Assembly (NCBI GenBank): GCA_041844835.1
Contig: JBGZBU010000012.1
Location: forward strand, 1-26,472
DNA: 26,472 nucleotides
Reading direction: 5' to 3'
DNA from: CAUUCX01 sp041844835
GTDB lineage: Bacteria > Bacillota > Clostridia > Peptostreptococcales > Anaerovoracaceae
The position numbers and the translations under genes are program-made. Below are positions 8,142 to 16,301 of the stretch, one piece after another. Position 1 is the first letter of the stretch, and each line of letters starts with the position of its first letter. The notes beneath the pieces are model-generated. The model saw only the letters and a program-made list of their open reading frames with translations. It was not told the DNA's origin and searched no databases.

Positions 8142-8951
8142 ATGTTGAATGCAAAACAAGAATACGACGAGTCTGTACAGAAAAATATAGGATGCGAGAA
8201 CAGCAGAGCCAAAACAGCCGAGCCGGAGGCGGAAAATCGCATGAAAAATGCAAGAAATTACGCACTTTCTCACTATGAAGATTTATACCTGTTCGCATAC
8301 AGCTATCTGAAAAATGAAGCTGCAGCCGCAAACGCCGTCACAAACAGCATATATCACAGCATGAAAAATCTGAGGAAACTGAATGCGCAGCCGAAAATGC
8401 AAAACTGGTTTTATCAGTTATTGCTTCGAGCCACACTGAAATCGCTGCATCGAAGCGCCGGAACGGAGAGGCATTTTACCGACAATTCTCAAATCTACGC
8501 ATATATGGAAACCCTCCCTCAGAATCAAACGGCGGCGTTCAAGCTGTACCATTTCGCGGACATGAACATAGGAGATATCGCTGAAATATTGAATCTGAAA
8601 AATACCGAGGTCGCCGATTACATAGAAAAAACGTCTGCAAATTTAAAAGTGGAATTGAAACTCGATGAAGCATCGAGAAAAAAGCTTGATGAACTGCAGC
8701 GGATCTACGAAGAGCCCGCCGTTCCCGAAACTTTGTATGACGATATTCTTATCGAACTTGAGCGTGAACGGTCTCAATTCACCGCCGCCGAGCAGAAGAA
8801 AAAACGCAACAAAATAAGGAAACCTCTGGGATTGCTGCTGTTGCTGCTTGTGATATATGTTCTGACCTGCGCGGGAATGCGCCATAATCCCGATTTTGCT
8901 CGAGCGATCGGGAGCATGCCGCTGATCGGGAAATTCTTCCCGCAATTTTAA
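8142..8951 (+). CDS. ECF-sigma-like domains fused to a membrane anchor with anti-sigma-like tail
   Basis: 269 residues. Residues about 44-105 resemble sigma-70 region 2 of ECF factors (LYLFAYSYLKN...NWFYQLLLRATLKSLHR) but the usual acidic region 2.1/2.2 signature is degenerate. Residues about 121-172 resemble region 4 (TLPQNQTAAFKLYHFADMN, then GDIAEILNLKNTEVADYI), complete with helix-turn-helix. A charged linker (173-217), a basic patch KKKRNKIRK and one transmembrane helix (about 228-244) follow. The short outer tail (HNPDFARAIGSMPLIGKFF) resembles the segment just after the membrane helix in RsiV/DUF4179-type anti-sigma factors. The start has AGGAGGT at good spacing; a second in-frame ATG with GGAGG lies at 8241. 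Reading: a membrane-tethered sigma-like regulator. Whether it still binds RNA polymerase is unknown. Confidence 0.6.
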   Translation: MLNAKQEYDESVQKNIGCENSRAKTAEPEAENRMKNARNYALSHYEDLYLFAYSYLKNEAAAANAVTNSIYHSMKNLRKLNAQPKMQNWFYQLLLRATLKSLHRSAGTERHFTDNSQIYAYMETLPQNQTAAFKLYHFADMNIGDIAEILNLKNTEVADYIEKTSANLKVELKLDEASRKKLDELQRIYEEPAVPETLYDDILIELERERSQFTAAEQKKKRNKIRKPLGLLLLLLVIYVLTCAGMRHNPDFARAIGSMPLIGKFFPQF

Positions 8952-8976
8952 CGAGCCGAACAAACGGCACGAACAA

Positions 8977-9897
8977 TCAATATTCCGGAGTGAATGAGCA
9001 GTAGCTTTTATCTCCCACGTTTATGACTCCTCGCTTAGTGCCTTTGCTGTAAAGATCCATGAGAACCGCCTGCAAATGCCCGTCTTCCATGGACTTCAAG
9101 ATGTTTTGCGGCATTCCCCGACATATGAGAGTGTCATAAATGTACGCGTTTACCATGACATTCGTCATCTCAATTTTTTTAAAAAATAAATCATTTTTTT
9201 TCATAATATTGAGCATTTTCAGGGTGTCCTCAAGCACATCCGACTCCTCGACTTTTAGAGATTTCCCCTCTTCCATGCGTTTTACGGTCATGCCCGAAAG
9301 CAGCGTAAGCTGCGGCTCTTCCCGGGTTTTCTCAAGGACAAATCCCTCGTCATCGAGCACGATATATCTTTCTCCGTATGTAACCGCCGCAGCCGGCGTC
9401 CTCTCCGTGACAAGAAATATAACGGTTGCCGGTAACTTCCTCTTGACCTTGACATTCTTTATGTAGGAATAGGAGTTCAGATTTTTTATTACGCCTTTCT
9501 TGTTGAATGCAAATATGTTTTGTCCTTTTTTCGCCTTGGACATATCGACTATTTCTTCCGCGGAAAAATGCCGATTCCCCTCCACTTTCACGTGCTTGAC
9601 ATCGAAAAATGCAGACGTCCCGGCAAAATACGCGGCAATGCCGCAGATAATCAGCAGCAGAAATACGGCAAAAGCATTCCTGCGCCTTCGCCTCTTCCTG
9701 CGCCGCTCTTCTTTCCGTTCTCTGAGCTTGTTTTCTCTGTATCTGGCATACTGCTCCAGCGCGCTGTCCTCGTCCGCGCGCATCTCATCGCGATAATCCA
9801 TCCCGTTTCCGAACGCGTCATAGCCGGCGTCCGCAAACTCCTCGTCGATTTCCGATAAATCCCTTATAAGTATTTCATTTTCTTCATTCATACTCAT
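8977..9897 (-). CDS. ftsQ: Cell division protein FtsQ/DivIB
   Basis: About 306 residues from ATG 9897, five bases after the murG stop; longer in-frame starts (9930, 9969) would lie inside murG, and a second ATG at 9891 is equally possible. There is an acidic cytoplasmic N-terminus, a very basic stretch (KEERRRKRRRRRN), one transmembrane helix (about 74-93), then a POTRA domain (FFDVKHVKVEGNRHFSAEEI, about 98-166) and the FtsQ/DivIB beta domain. It is a bitopic divisome protein that binds FtsL and FtsB/DivIC and links early and late division proteins. It ends the cluster and is convergent with the sigma-like gene, 25 bases away, with no clear terminator between them. Confidence 0.9.
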   Translation of the reverse strand: MSMNEENEILIRDLSEIDEEFADAGYDAFGNGMDYRDEMRADEDSALEQYARYRENKLRERKEERRRKRRRRRNAFAVFLLLIICGIAAYFAGTSAFFDVKHVKVEGNRHFSAEEIVDMSKAKKGQNIFAFNKKGVIKNLNSYSYIKNVKVKRKLPATVIFLVTERTPAAAVTYGERYIVLDDEGFVLEKTREEPQLTLLSGMTVKRMEEGKSLKVEESDVLEDTLKMLNIMKKNDLFFKKIEMTNVMVNAYIYDTLICRGMPQNILKSMEDGHLQAVLMDLYSKGTKRGVINVGDKSYCSFTPEY

Positions 9898-9901
9898 TCG
9901 A

Positions 9902-11002
9902 TCATTCTCTGCAAAATTGCAATTCTTCATAAATGCTTTCCGCCGCGTCTTTTTTGAGCAGCCTTGCACACGCGTCGCTCATCTCTTTCATCAATTCCGG
10001 ATTGCCCCTCAAACGCTCGATTTCCTTTATAAGGCTCGAGCGATTCAGTTCACGCTCCTCTATTACACGGGCTGCGCCTATATTTGCGGCAGCCATCGCG
10101 TTGTGGAACTGGTGATTGCGCGCGGAGGTTGGCGACGGCACCAGTATCGACGGTTTGTTGCAGACCATGATTTCAGAAAGCGTCAATGCGCCGGCGCGAC
10201 CGATTACAAGATCCGCCGCATGCAGATACTTGGGCATATCCACCAGATATTTTATCAAAGTGATATTGCCCCCCTCAAGATTCCTCGAAGCGAGATCCCG
10301 TTCAATCTCGGCGTAGTGACTGTTCCCCGTCACGAAATATATCCGCACATTTTGCATTCCGTGGTAAAAGCGCACTACATCCAGCATGGTCTCATTGATC
10401 CGTCTGGCGCCCTGACTGCCGCCGAATGTCAGCAACACGAATTCGTCTTCCGCAATTCCGAGCTCACGACGCGCAAAAACTCCGTCGATTTCAAAAAATT
10501 CCTTGCGCACCGGATTGCCCGTAAAGACAACTTTTTCTTTATTTCTGAAATATCTGCGCGCCTCGTTAAAACTTATGAAAACCTTTTCCGCACAACGCTC
10601 AAGCAGCCTGTTTGCCAGCCCGGGATGTGCATTCTGCTCATGTATATAGCATCTGATTCCGAGCGAATGCGCCGCTTCCACGACGGGTCCGCTCACATAT
10701 CCCCCGGTCCCGATCACGACATCCGGGTCAAAAGCCTTAATTGTCTCGATTGCCTTTATCTTTGCGGCATAGGCTTCCTTTATGATGCTCACATTCCGCC
10801 ATAATGCCTTTCTGTTGAGCCCTCGTACATTTACATATTCTATCGGATATCCCTGCTGAGGCACGAGATCACGCTCAAGACCGCGTGTAGTGCCTATGAA
10901 CAGAATCTCCGCATCGGGATTTTTTTCCTTTATTTTGTCCGCAATTGCCGTCGCGGTATATATATGTCCGCCGGTTCCGCCGCCGGTCATTACGATTCTC
11001 AT
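9902..11002 (-). CDS. murG: UDP-GlcNAc:lipid I N-acetylglucosaminyltransferase MurG
   Basis: 366 residues, the normal length. It adds GlcNAc to lipid I to give lipid II on the inner face of the membrane. Seen: the N-terminal glycine-rich loop GGGTGGH (7-13), IGTGGYVSGPVV (about 97-108), IHEQNAHPGLANRLL, the GT-B fold loop GGSQGA (194-199) and the UDP-sugar-binding region GRAGALTLSEI followed by NHQFHNA. The last motif reads PSPTSARNHQ where many relatives have AENHQ, a mild deviation. The start has AGGAGGTG. ftsW lies 18 bases upstream and ftsQ 5 bases downstream. Confidence 0.97.
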   Translation of the reverse strand: MRIVMTGGGTGGHIYTATAIADKIKEKNPDAEILFIGTTRGLERDLVPQQGYPIEYVNVRGLNRKALWRNVSIIKEAYAAKIKAIETIKAFDPDVVIGTGGYVSGPVVEAAHSLGIRCYIHEQNAHPGLANRLLERCAEKVFISFNEARRYFRNKEKVVFTGNPVRKEFFEIDGVFARRELGIAEDEFVLLTFGGSQGARRINETMLDVVRFYHGMQNVRIYFVTGNSHYAEIERDLASRNLEGGNITLIKYLVDMPKYLHAADLVIGRAGALTLSEIMVCNKPSILVPSPTSARNHQFHNAMAAANIGAARVIEERELNRSSLIKEIERLRGNPELMKEMSDACARLLKKDAAESIYEELQFCRE

Positions 11003-11020
11003 ATTGCAATTACACCTCCT

Positions 11021-12202
11021 TTAAGTCTCCGATTTGCTCGAAGCCTTTGAAATGTTTATCATTATCCCCATGCTGCCCATAAAGAGCAGCAACGCATTTC
11101 CTCCATAGCTGACAAACGGAAGAGTGACCCCCGTCGCAGGCATGGATGAAGTTACGACGGCTATATTCATCACCATTTGAAGGGCGATCATGGTCGTGAT
11201 TCCTCCCGCGAGCAGCAGCGAAAAAGAATCGGGCGCCCCAATGCATACCTTGACACACCGCCATACCAACATCATATATATGACAATCATTATGAGCAAT
11301 CCCAAAAAACCGAATTCCTCGCCTATTATCGTCGAGATAAAGTCGTTTTGAGGTTCCGGAAGATACAAACTTTTCTGTACACTGTGCCCCAAGCCTTTGC
11401 CGAAAAATCCCCCGGAGCCTATCCCTATGAGTGACTGCACCACCTGATATCCCTCGCCCATCGAATCCGTAAACGGATCCAAAAACGTAACAAGTCTTCC
11501 CTTCCAATGCCTTGCGATATCTGAAAACACGAGGGCAAGCACGCCCGCCGTCGAGAGCGTAAAAATGCCGATCAGATGTGAGATTTTAAGCCCCGCAATA
11601 AACATCATCGAAATGACGATGCCGACAACGGTAAGCGCCGTAGAAAGATTGGGCTGCTTTATTATGAGCGCGGCAAAAACTCCCGCTATCATGAGCAGCG
11701 GCAGGACGCCGCCGCCGAGCGACTGCACTCTTTTAGGATTGCGTGACAGGAATGCGGCTACAAAAATAATAATCGATATCTTTGCCAGCTCCCCCGGCAT
11801 AATCGTTACGGGGATCCCCTCGATTCCCAGCCATCTGCGGGCATTATTCAATTCCATGCCGAGCGGAGTAAAAATAAGCAGCAGCAGCACAAAACTCACC
11901 GCCAAAAACAACGTGGCAGGGGCCCTGTATATCTTGTACGGAACGCGCGACGCCAGAAACAGAAGTATTGTCCCGCCGAACGCCCATACCATATGCCTTT
12001 TCAAAAAATGATACGGCGTGTCAAACTTGTGAATCGATGTATAATAACTGGCGCTGAATACCATTATTATCCCGAATATTACAAGAGCCATAGTCAAAAC
12101 TATCAGCAGAAAATCGGCGGAATTTGATCGCCGTTTTCTTCCGAAACTCTTTTGTTTGCCGGATTCTATACTCCCTGCCGCCATGAGCGCTTCTCTCTTC
12201 AA
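11021..12202 (-). CDS. ftsW: SEDS peptidoglycan glycosyltransferase FtsW
   Basis: 393 residues with about ten transmembrane helices, a SEDS-family lipid II polymerase of the divisome that works with the class B PBP encoded in this cluster. Family marks are VFSASYYTS near TM1, the PGELAKISII segment, KQPNLSTALT, LIGIGSGGFFGKGLG, PEPQNDFISTIIGEEFG and TGVTLPFVSYGGN. The start is best placed at TTG 12202: it has GAGGTG seven bases upstream and overlaps the murD stop (TTGA), which fits translational coupling. The alternative ATG at 12184 has a poorer ribosome site. It could equally be called RodA/SpoVE-like; context favours FtsW. Confidence 0.93.
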   Translation of the reverse strand: MKREALMAAGSIESGKQKSFGRKRRSNSADFLLIVLTMALVIFGIIMVFSASYYTSIHKFDTPYHFLKRHMVWAFGGTILLFLASRVPYKIYRAPATLFLAVSFVLLLLIFTPLGMELNNARRWLGIEGIPVTIMPGELAKISIIIFVAAFLSRNPKRVQSLGGGVLPLLMIAGVFAALIIKQPNLSTALTVVGIVISMMFIAGLKISHLIGIFTLSTAGVLALVFSDIARHWKGRLVTFLDPFTDSMGEGYQVVQSLIGIGSGGFFGKGLGHSVQKSLYLPEPQNDFISTIIGEEFGFLGLLIMIVIYMMLVWRCVKVCIGAPDSFSLLLAGGITTMIALQMVMNIAVVTSSMPATGVTLPFVSYGGNALLLFMGSMGIMINISKASSKSET

Positions 12203-13578
12203 TTCCGTCCACCTCGCGCAATCAGATCCGCAACTTCATTCTTAAAATCCTCTCCGCGCTCCTCAAAGCACGAATACATATCAAAACTTGCGCACGCGGG
12301 AGAAAGCAGCACGGTATCGCCCGCCTCCGCAAGTGCATGCGCTCTTGTTACGCAATCGCGCATATCGCCGCATATCGTCAAATGCTCAAAGCCCTCTTTT
12401 TTCGCCGCATCCGCTATTTTTCCCGCCGTCTCTCCCATCAGGAACACATGCTTTACTTTGTCTGTAAATTCAGCGACAAAGTCTGAAAAATCCAATTTCT
12501 TGTCGGAACCGCCCGCAATGAGGATTATATTGCCGTTGATCGCCTTGATCGCCTTGATTGCGGCATCCGGATTCGTTCCTTTTGAATCGTTTATGTACTG
12601 CACGCCGTTTGCTATCCCGCATTTTTCCATGCGATGTTCGACACCGTGAAAACTTCTGAGCGTCGCGGATATGACCTCGGGATCCACTCCGGAAAAATAA
12701 GCGATCGCAACCGCAGCGAGAGCGTTTTCCAGATTGTGTTTTCCGGGGATTAAAAGCTCCTCTTTTGAGCAAAAAACAATAGATTCGCCCGCCTCGTTTA
12801 TGAGGACGATATGACTGCTGCGTACGCAAACTCCGAATATTAAGTCCTGCGTACTGCTGAACGGCACCACTCTCGCTTTTGAAAGCGAAGCCAATTCATA
12901 GGTCCTTTCATCATCCGCGTTTACCACGAAATAATCCGCATCCGACTGATTCTCGAAAATCCTGCTCTTTGCGGATATATAGTTCTCGTAACTGCCGTGC
13001 CGATCCAAATGATCCGGAGCAAGATTAAGTATTGCGGATATTGCAGGTTTGAACTTTTTTACGGTCTCGAGCTGGAAACTGCTGACTTCGGTTATCAGCC
13101 ACGACTCCTGCGGCAGGCTGATTGCAACGGAAACAGCCGGAACGCCTATATTCCCGACCACATACGCGTCTCTTCCCGCATTTATGAACATTTCTCCCAC
13201 CAATGCGGTAGTGGTGGTCTTGCCGTTTGTACCCGTGATTGCAACAAATTGCGCATCCGTAAATCTGTAGGCAAGCTCAAGTTCCCCGATGATTTCCGCG
13301 CCGCCCGCAAGAGCCGTGCGCACATACTCCATATCCGGGGGAATTCCGGGGCTAAGCACGAGCATATCGAATTGCTCGCCGGCATCAGGCATTTTTCCGA
13401 GATAAAGACCCACCCCCGATTTTTTAAGAAACATCAGCAAGCTTTCCTCCAGCTCCTCCGCCCCGTGCCGATCATACACCGATACGACCGCACCCTGCTT
13501 TAAAAGAGCCTGCATGGCCGCCCTGCCGGATTTGCCCATGCCCAGAACCAACACTTTTTTACCCGTAAAGCTCTCCAT
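12199..13578 (-). CDS. murD: UDP-N-acetylmuramoyl-L-alanine:D-glutamate ligase MurD
   Basis: 459 residues of the Mur ligase family. It adds D-Glu to UDP-MurNAc-L-Ala in the cytoplasm using ATP. An N-terminal Rossmann-like domain (VLVLGMGKSGRAA) is followed by the ATPase P-loop GTNGKTTTT (116-124), a central-domain NLAPDHLDRHGSYENY, and the C-terminal domain with YINDSKGTNPDAAIKA and LLSPACASFDMY, both MurD hallmarks. ATG 13578 has CGGAGA at good spacing. It overlaps ftsW by four bases and follows mraY by 30. Confidence 0.97.
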   Translation of the reverse strand: MESFTGKKVLVLGMGKSGRAAMQALLKQGAVVSVYDRHGAEELEESLLMFLKKSGVGLYLGKMPDAGEQFDMLVLSPGIPPDMEYVRTALAGGAEIIGELELAYRFTDAQFVAITGTNGKTTTTALVGEMFINAGRDAYVVGNIGVPAVSVAISLPQESWLITEVSSFQLETVKKFKPAISAILNLAPDHLDRHGSYENYISAKSRIFENQSDADYFVVNADDERTYELASLSKARVVPFSSTQDLIFGVCVRSSHIVLINEAGESIVFCSKEELLIPGKHNLENALAAVAIAYFSGVDPEVISATLRSFHGVEHRMEKCGIANGVQYINDSKGTNPDAAIKAIKAINGNIILIAGGSDKKLDFSDFVAEFTDKVKHVFLMGETAGKIADAAKKEGFEHLTICGDMRDCVTRAHALAEAGDTVLLSPACASFDMYSCFEERGEDFKNEVADLIARGGRN

Positions 13579-13608
13579 GATTGTATCTCCGTAACATAAA
13601 CATAAAAT

Positions 13609-14586
13609 CTAAACCGCAATATTACACAGCAACATCGCCGCCAACGTGACGAGGCAGAACAGCTGCACGATCCTCACTTCACTCAGATTCATCATTTCAA
13701 AATGATGATGTATCGGTGTCATTTTAAATACTCTCCTGCCCGTAGTTTTAAAACTTACGACCTGTATTATTACCGATAAAACCTCGATCACATATACTAT
13801 ACCCACAATCGGAAGCAGCAACTCGGCGTTCAAAGCAAGAGCTCCCAGCGCAAGCCCGCCGCCAAGCGCCAAAGATCCCGTATCACCCATGAAAATCTTC
13901 GCCGGATGCTTGTTGAAAATCAGGAAACCCAAACAAGCGCCGGCGATCGCCATAAAAAACACATTCATTTCATGCGATGAAATCCTCGCGAGTACAGCAA
14001 ACATAAGCGATACTATCACAGTAACGGAACTTGCGAGCCCGTCCAAACCGTCCGTGAGATTGACGCCGTTTGTCATGGCAACCATGATGAACACAAAAAA
14101 CGGCACTGCAAAACCCCTTATATTGACAAAAGTATCCGCAAACGGTATCCATATCGAAGCGCCATGCAGTCCGCTTTTAAAAATCCACACCGCAAACACG
14201 GCACCCGCCGCTATCTGAAGCACCAGTTTCTGCCATGAACGCAATCCCAAATTATTGCCGCGCAAAAATTTCATGGAATCATCCAAAAATCCTATCAGTC
14301 CGAAAGCAAAAAATCCAAGCACGACGGGCAGGGTTTCCGCATTTATATTTTTTGTAATCGCCATGGTTGCCAAAACGGCTATAACTATTGCAATTCCTCC
14401 CATTGAAGGCGTTCCGGCCTTTTTTAAATGCCCTTTCGGACCGTCCTCGCGTATGTGCTGTCCCAGTTTTTTTTTCCTAAGAAACGGAATCAGCGCGAAA
14501 GTGATAACCGCGGTTATCAGCAGTGCGATCGCCACGGAAAAAAAATCACAGAAAAAAAATCGTCCTGTACATAAATTAAGTGTCAT
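13609..14586 (-). CDS. mraY: Phospho-N-acetylmuramoyl-pentapeptide transferase MraY
   Basis: 325 residues, about ten transmembrane helices. It transfers phospho-MurNAc-pentapeptide to undecaprenyl phosphate, making lipid I. Seen: QHIREDGPKGHLKKAGTPSMGG near the N-terminus, the aspartates in FLDDSMKF and in NLTDGLDGLA, the FMGDTGSLALGG loop and the MTPIHHHFE triple histidine, so all recognised catalytic motifs are intact. The ATG lies four bases after the murF stop. The N-terminus is slightly extended and Phe/Cys-rich (RFFFCDFF), so the true start could be a little further in. Confidence 0.97.
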   Translation of the reverse strand: MTLNLCTGRFFFCDFFSVAIALLITAVITFALIPFLRKKKLGQHIREDGPKGHLKKAGTPSMGGIAIVIAVLATMAITKNINAETLPVVLGFFAFGLIGFLDDSMKFLRGNNLGLRSWQKLVLQIAAGAVFAVWIFKSGLHGASIWIPFADTFVNIRGFAVPFFVFIMVAMTNGVNLTDGLDGLASSVTVIVSLMFAVLARISSHEMNVFFMAIAGACLGFLIFNKHPAKIFMGDTGSLALGGGLALGALALNAELLLPIVGIVYVIEVLSVIIQVVSFKTTGRRVFKMTPIHHHFEMMNLSEVRIVQLFCLVTLAAMLLCNIAV

Positions 14587-14590
14587 AATT

Positions 14591-16201
14591 TCAATCCATC
14601 TCCCTAAGTCTCATAACCACGTCGCTCAGGCCAAGACTGTTTGACGCCTTGACCAGAATTCGGTCTCCTTCGCGAATTATTGACCCCAAATTTTCAATCA
14701 GCCGTTCTTTATTTGAAAAATGCAGCACTTCAAGCAAATTATCGCTGCAAATATCGCTCGCCGCGGAATTGTCGCTTTCGACATCGTGATTCTCTCCCGC
14801 AGCTCGCATTCCGGCGAGCGCTGCAAGAGCTTCCAAAGGGCTTGCAGCTCCCGGATTCGGGCTGTGCGTGCCGCTCGAAAAAATCGACTGCGCCATATAT
14901 CTTGCCGCGCCGCAACCTATATCTTCCGCAAGTTCTCCCACCGTAATTATGAGATTTATTCCCTTGGAAGCGGCGTACATCCCGACATCTTCATGCATGT
15001 CTGCGGATTCCTCGCCCAGTTCATACATATCTCCAAGTATGGCTACCCGCCTTTGCGCCGGCAGCTCCGCAAGCACAGAAAGCGCCGACTTCATGGATTC
15101 GGGGCTCGCATTATACGAATCATCTATTATAGAGATTCTGCTCAGTTTTATGTTTGTCAACCTGCGCTCCGTAATTTCGGCATCCGCAAGCGCCGCCGCC
15201 GCGGATCCAAGCGTTATGCCGGAAAAAGGCTCCGAATCCCGCCCGCCGAGACGCGCTGTCATGCACGCGGCGGCAATTGCAAGCGATGCGTTCATTGCAT
15301 TATGCCTGCCCAGCATCGGCAGCACAACTTCAGCGCTGTCATTTAAATCTCTGACATTAAATTTTATACCTTTTTCACCATTTTCGCAAATATCGGATAA
15401 AACATAATCGCAACTCATTTCTTTTCCCACTCTTACTATGTTTTCGACATGCGGCGAGAACGATTTGACGACATCCGCATTCAGCAAATCATTATCAGAA
15501 TTTACGATAAGAAAATTTTTATTTGAAAAATTCTTCGCAATTTCGAGTTTCGCTTTCAGTATGTTTTCCCGTGTTTTAAGATTTTCAAGATGAGATTCTC
15601 CCACTATGGTTATGATCGCCAAATCGGGGTTTACGATATCCGCGAGCAAAGCTATTTCTCCCGGCTTATCCATGCCCATCTCAAGGACCAGCACTTCCGT
15701 ATCCTCCGGCGAGCTCAGAATCGTGAGCGGCAGACCTATATGATTGTTGAAATTCCCCGCATTCCCCGACGTTTTTACGAATTTTGAACAAATTCCGACG
15801 AGCATATCCTTAGTCGAAGTTTTTCCCACGCTTCCCGTCACCCCTATTTTAACCGGCGATATTTCCTCAAGATATTTTTTTGCTAGCGCCTGCAGCGCGA
15901 ATGTGGTATCCTCAACCTTAATCGCGATTACACCCTGCTCCTCGCACAGATGCTTCGTTTCATCTTCAAAGCGCTTTTCATTCGCAAAAAGCACAGCCCC
16001 CGCGCCGGCTTTTACGGCATTCGGCAGAAATTCGTGCGCGTCATGTTTTTCCCCTATAACGGGTATGAACAGGCACCCTTTGCTCACACGTCTTGAATCG
16101 ATTGAAATCTCGGAAATCGCGCGATTCGCGGCGTCGATTTCATTTCCGACCGTTATCCGCCCGCCCGCCGCATCGGCTATCCATTGCAAATTGCGTTTCA
16201 T
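14591..16201 (-). CDS. murF: UDP-MurNAc-tripeptide:D-Ala-D-Ala ligase MurF, with a C-terminal insertion
   Basis: 536 residues, against roughly 450-470 usual for MurF. It joins D-Ala-D-Ala to the UDP-MurNAc-tripeptide. Seen: the N-terminal domain SIDSRRVSKGCLFIPVIGEKHD, P-loop GSVGKTST (123-130), NFNNHIGLPLTIL, GESHLENL, the GRHNAMNASLAIAAA loop, IIDDSYNASPESM and ILGDMYELGE. The extra length is an Ala/Ser/Pro-rich stretch at about 436-489, between AEDIGCGAARYM and EVLHFSNKERLIENL in the third domain, where homologues have a short loop. Nothing suggests a broken gene. The GGAGGTG ribosome site is about 14 bases before the ATG, rather far. ftsI is 100 bases upstream; murE is not between them. 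Confidence 0.95.
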   Translation of the reverse strand: MKRNLQWIADAAGGRITVGNEIDAANRAISEISIDSRRVSKGCLFIPVIGEKHDAHEFLPNAVKAGAGAVLFANEKRFEDETKHLCEEQGVIAIKVEDTTFALQALAKKYLEEISPVKIGVTGSVGKTSTKDMLVGICSKFVKTSGNAGNFNNHIGLPLTILSSPEDTEVLVLEMGMDKPGEIALLADIVNPDLAIITIVGESHLENLKTRENILKAKLEIAKNFSNKNFLIVNSDNDLLNADVVKSFSPHVENIVRVGKEMSCDYVLSDICENGEKGIKFNVRDLNDSAEVVLPMLGRHNAMNASLAIAAACMTARLGGRDSEPFSGITLGSAAAALADAEITERRLTNIKLSRISIIDDSYNASPESMKSALSVLAELPAQRRVAILGDMYELGEESADMHEDVGMYAASKGINLIITVGELAEDIGCGAARYMAQSIFSSGTHSPNPGAASPLEALAALAGMRAAGENHDVESDNSAASDICSDNLLEVLHFSNKERLIENLGSIIREGDRILVKASNSLGLSDVVMRLREMD

Positions 16202-16301
16202 TTTATGTAAGTGTTCACCTCCGTCATCGTATTACCGTTTTTGCATGTGCCGCTGTCTTTGCACGCGCTGTTTATTTATATGTGCTGCTTGTAACGTGCA
16301 G

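Noticed and set aside
9917..10804. 295-residue plus-strand open frame opposite murG
   Set aside because: Antisense shadow of a conserved gene; composition (many His, Arg, Cys) and lack of a ribosome site are unlike a real protein.
14720..15407. Overlapping plus-strand open frames opposite murF
   Set aside because: Arg/His- or Ser/Ala-rich shadows of the murF frame without family similarity.
16202..16301. Remnant of murE between ftsI and murF
   Set aside because: Only 100 bases, with no Mur ligase motif in any frame.
16238..16301. Small GCTGC/GCAGC stem after ftsI as a terminator
   Set aside because: Only five base pairs with no T-run, overlapping the ftsI stop region.
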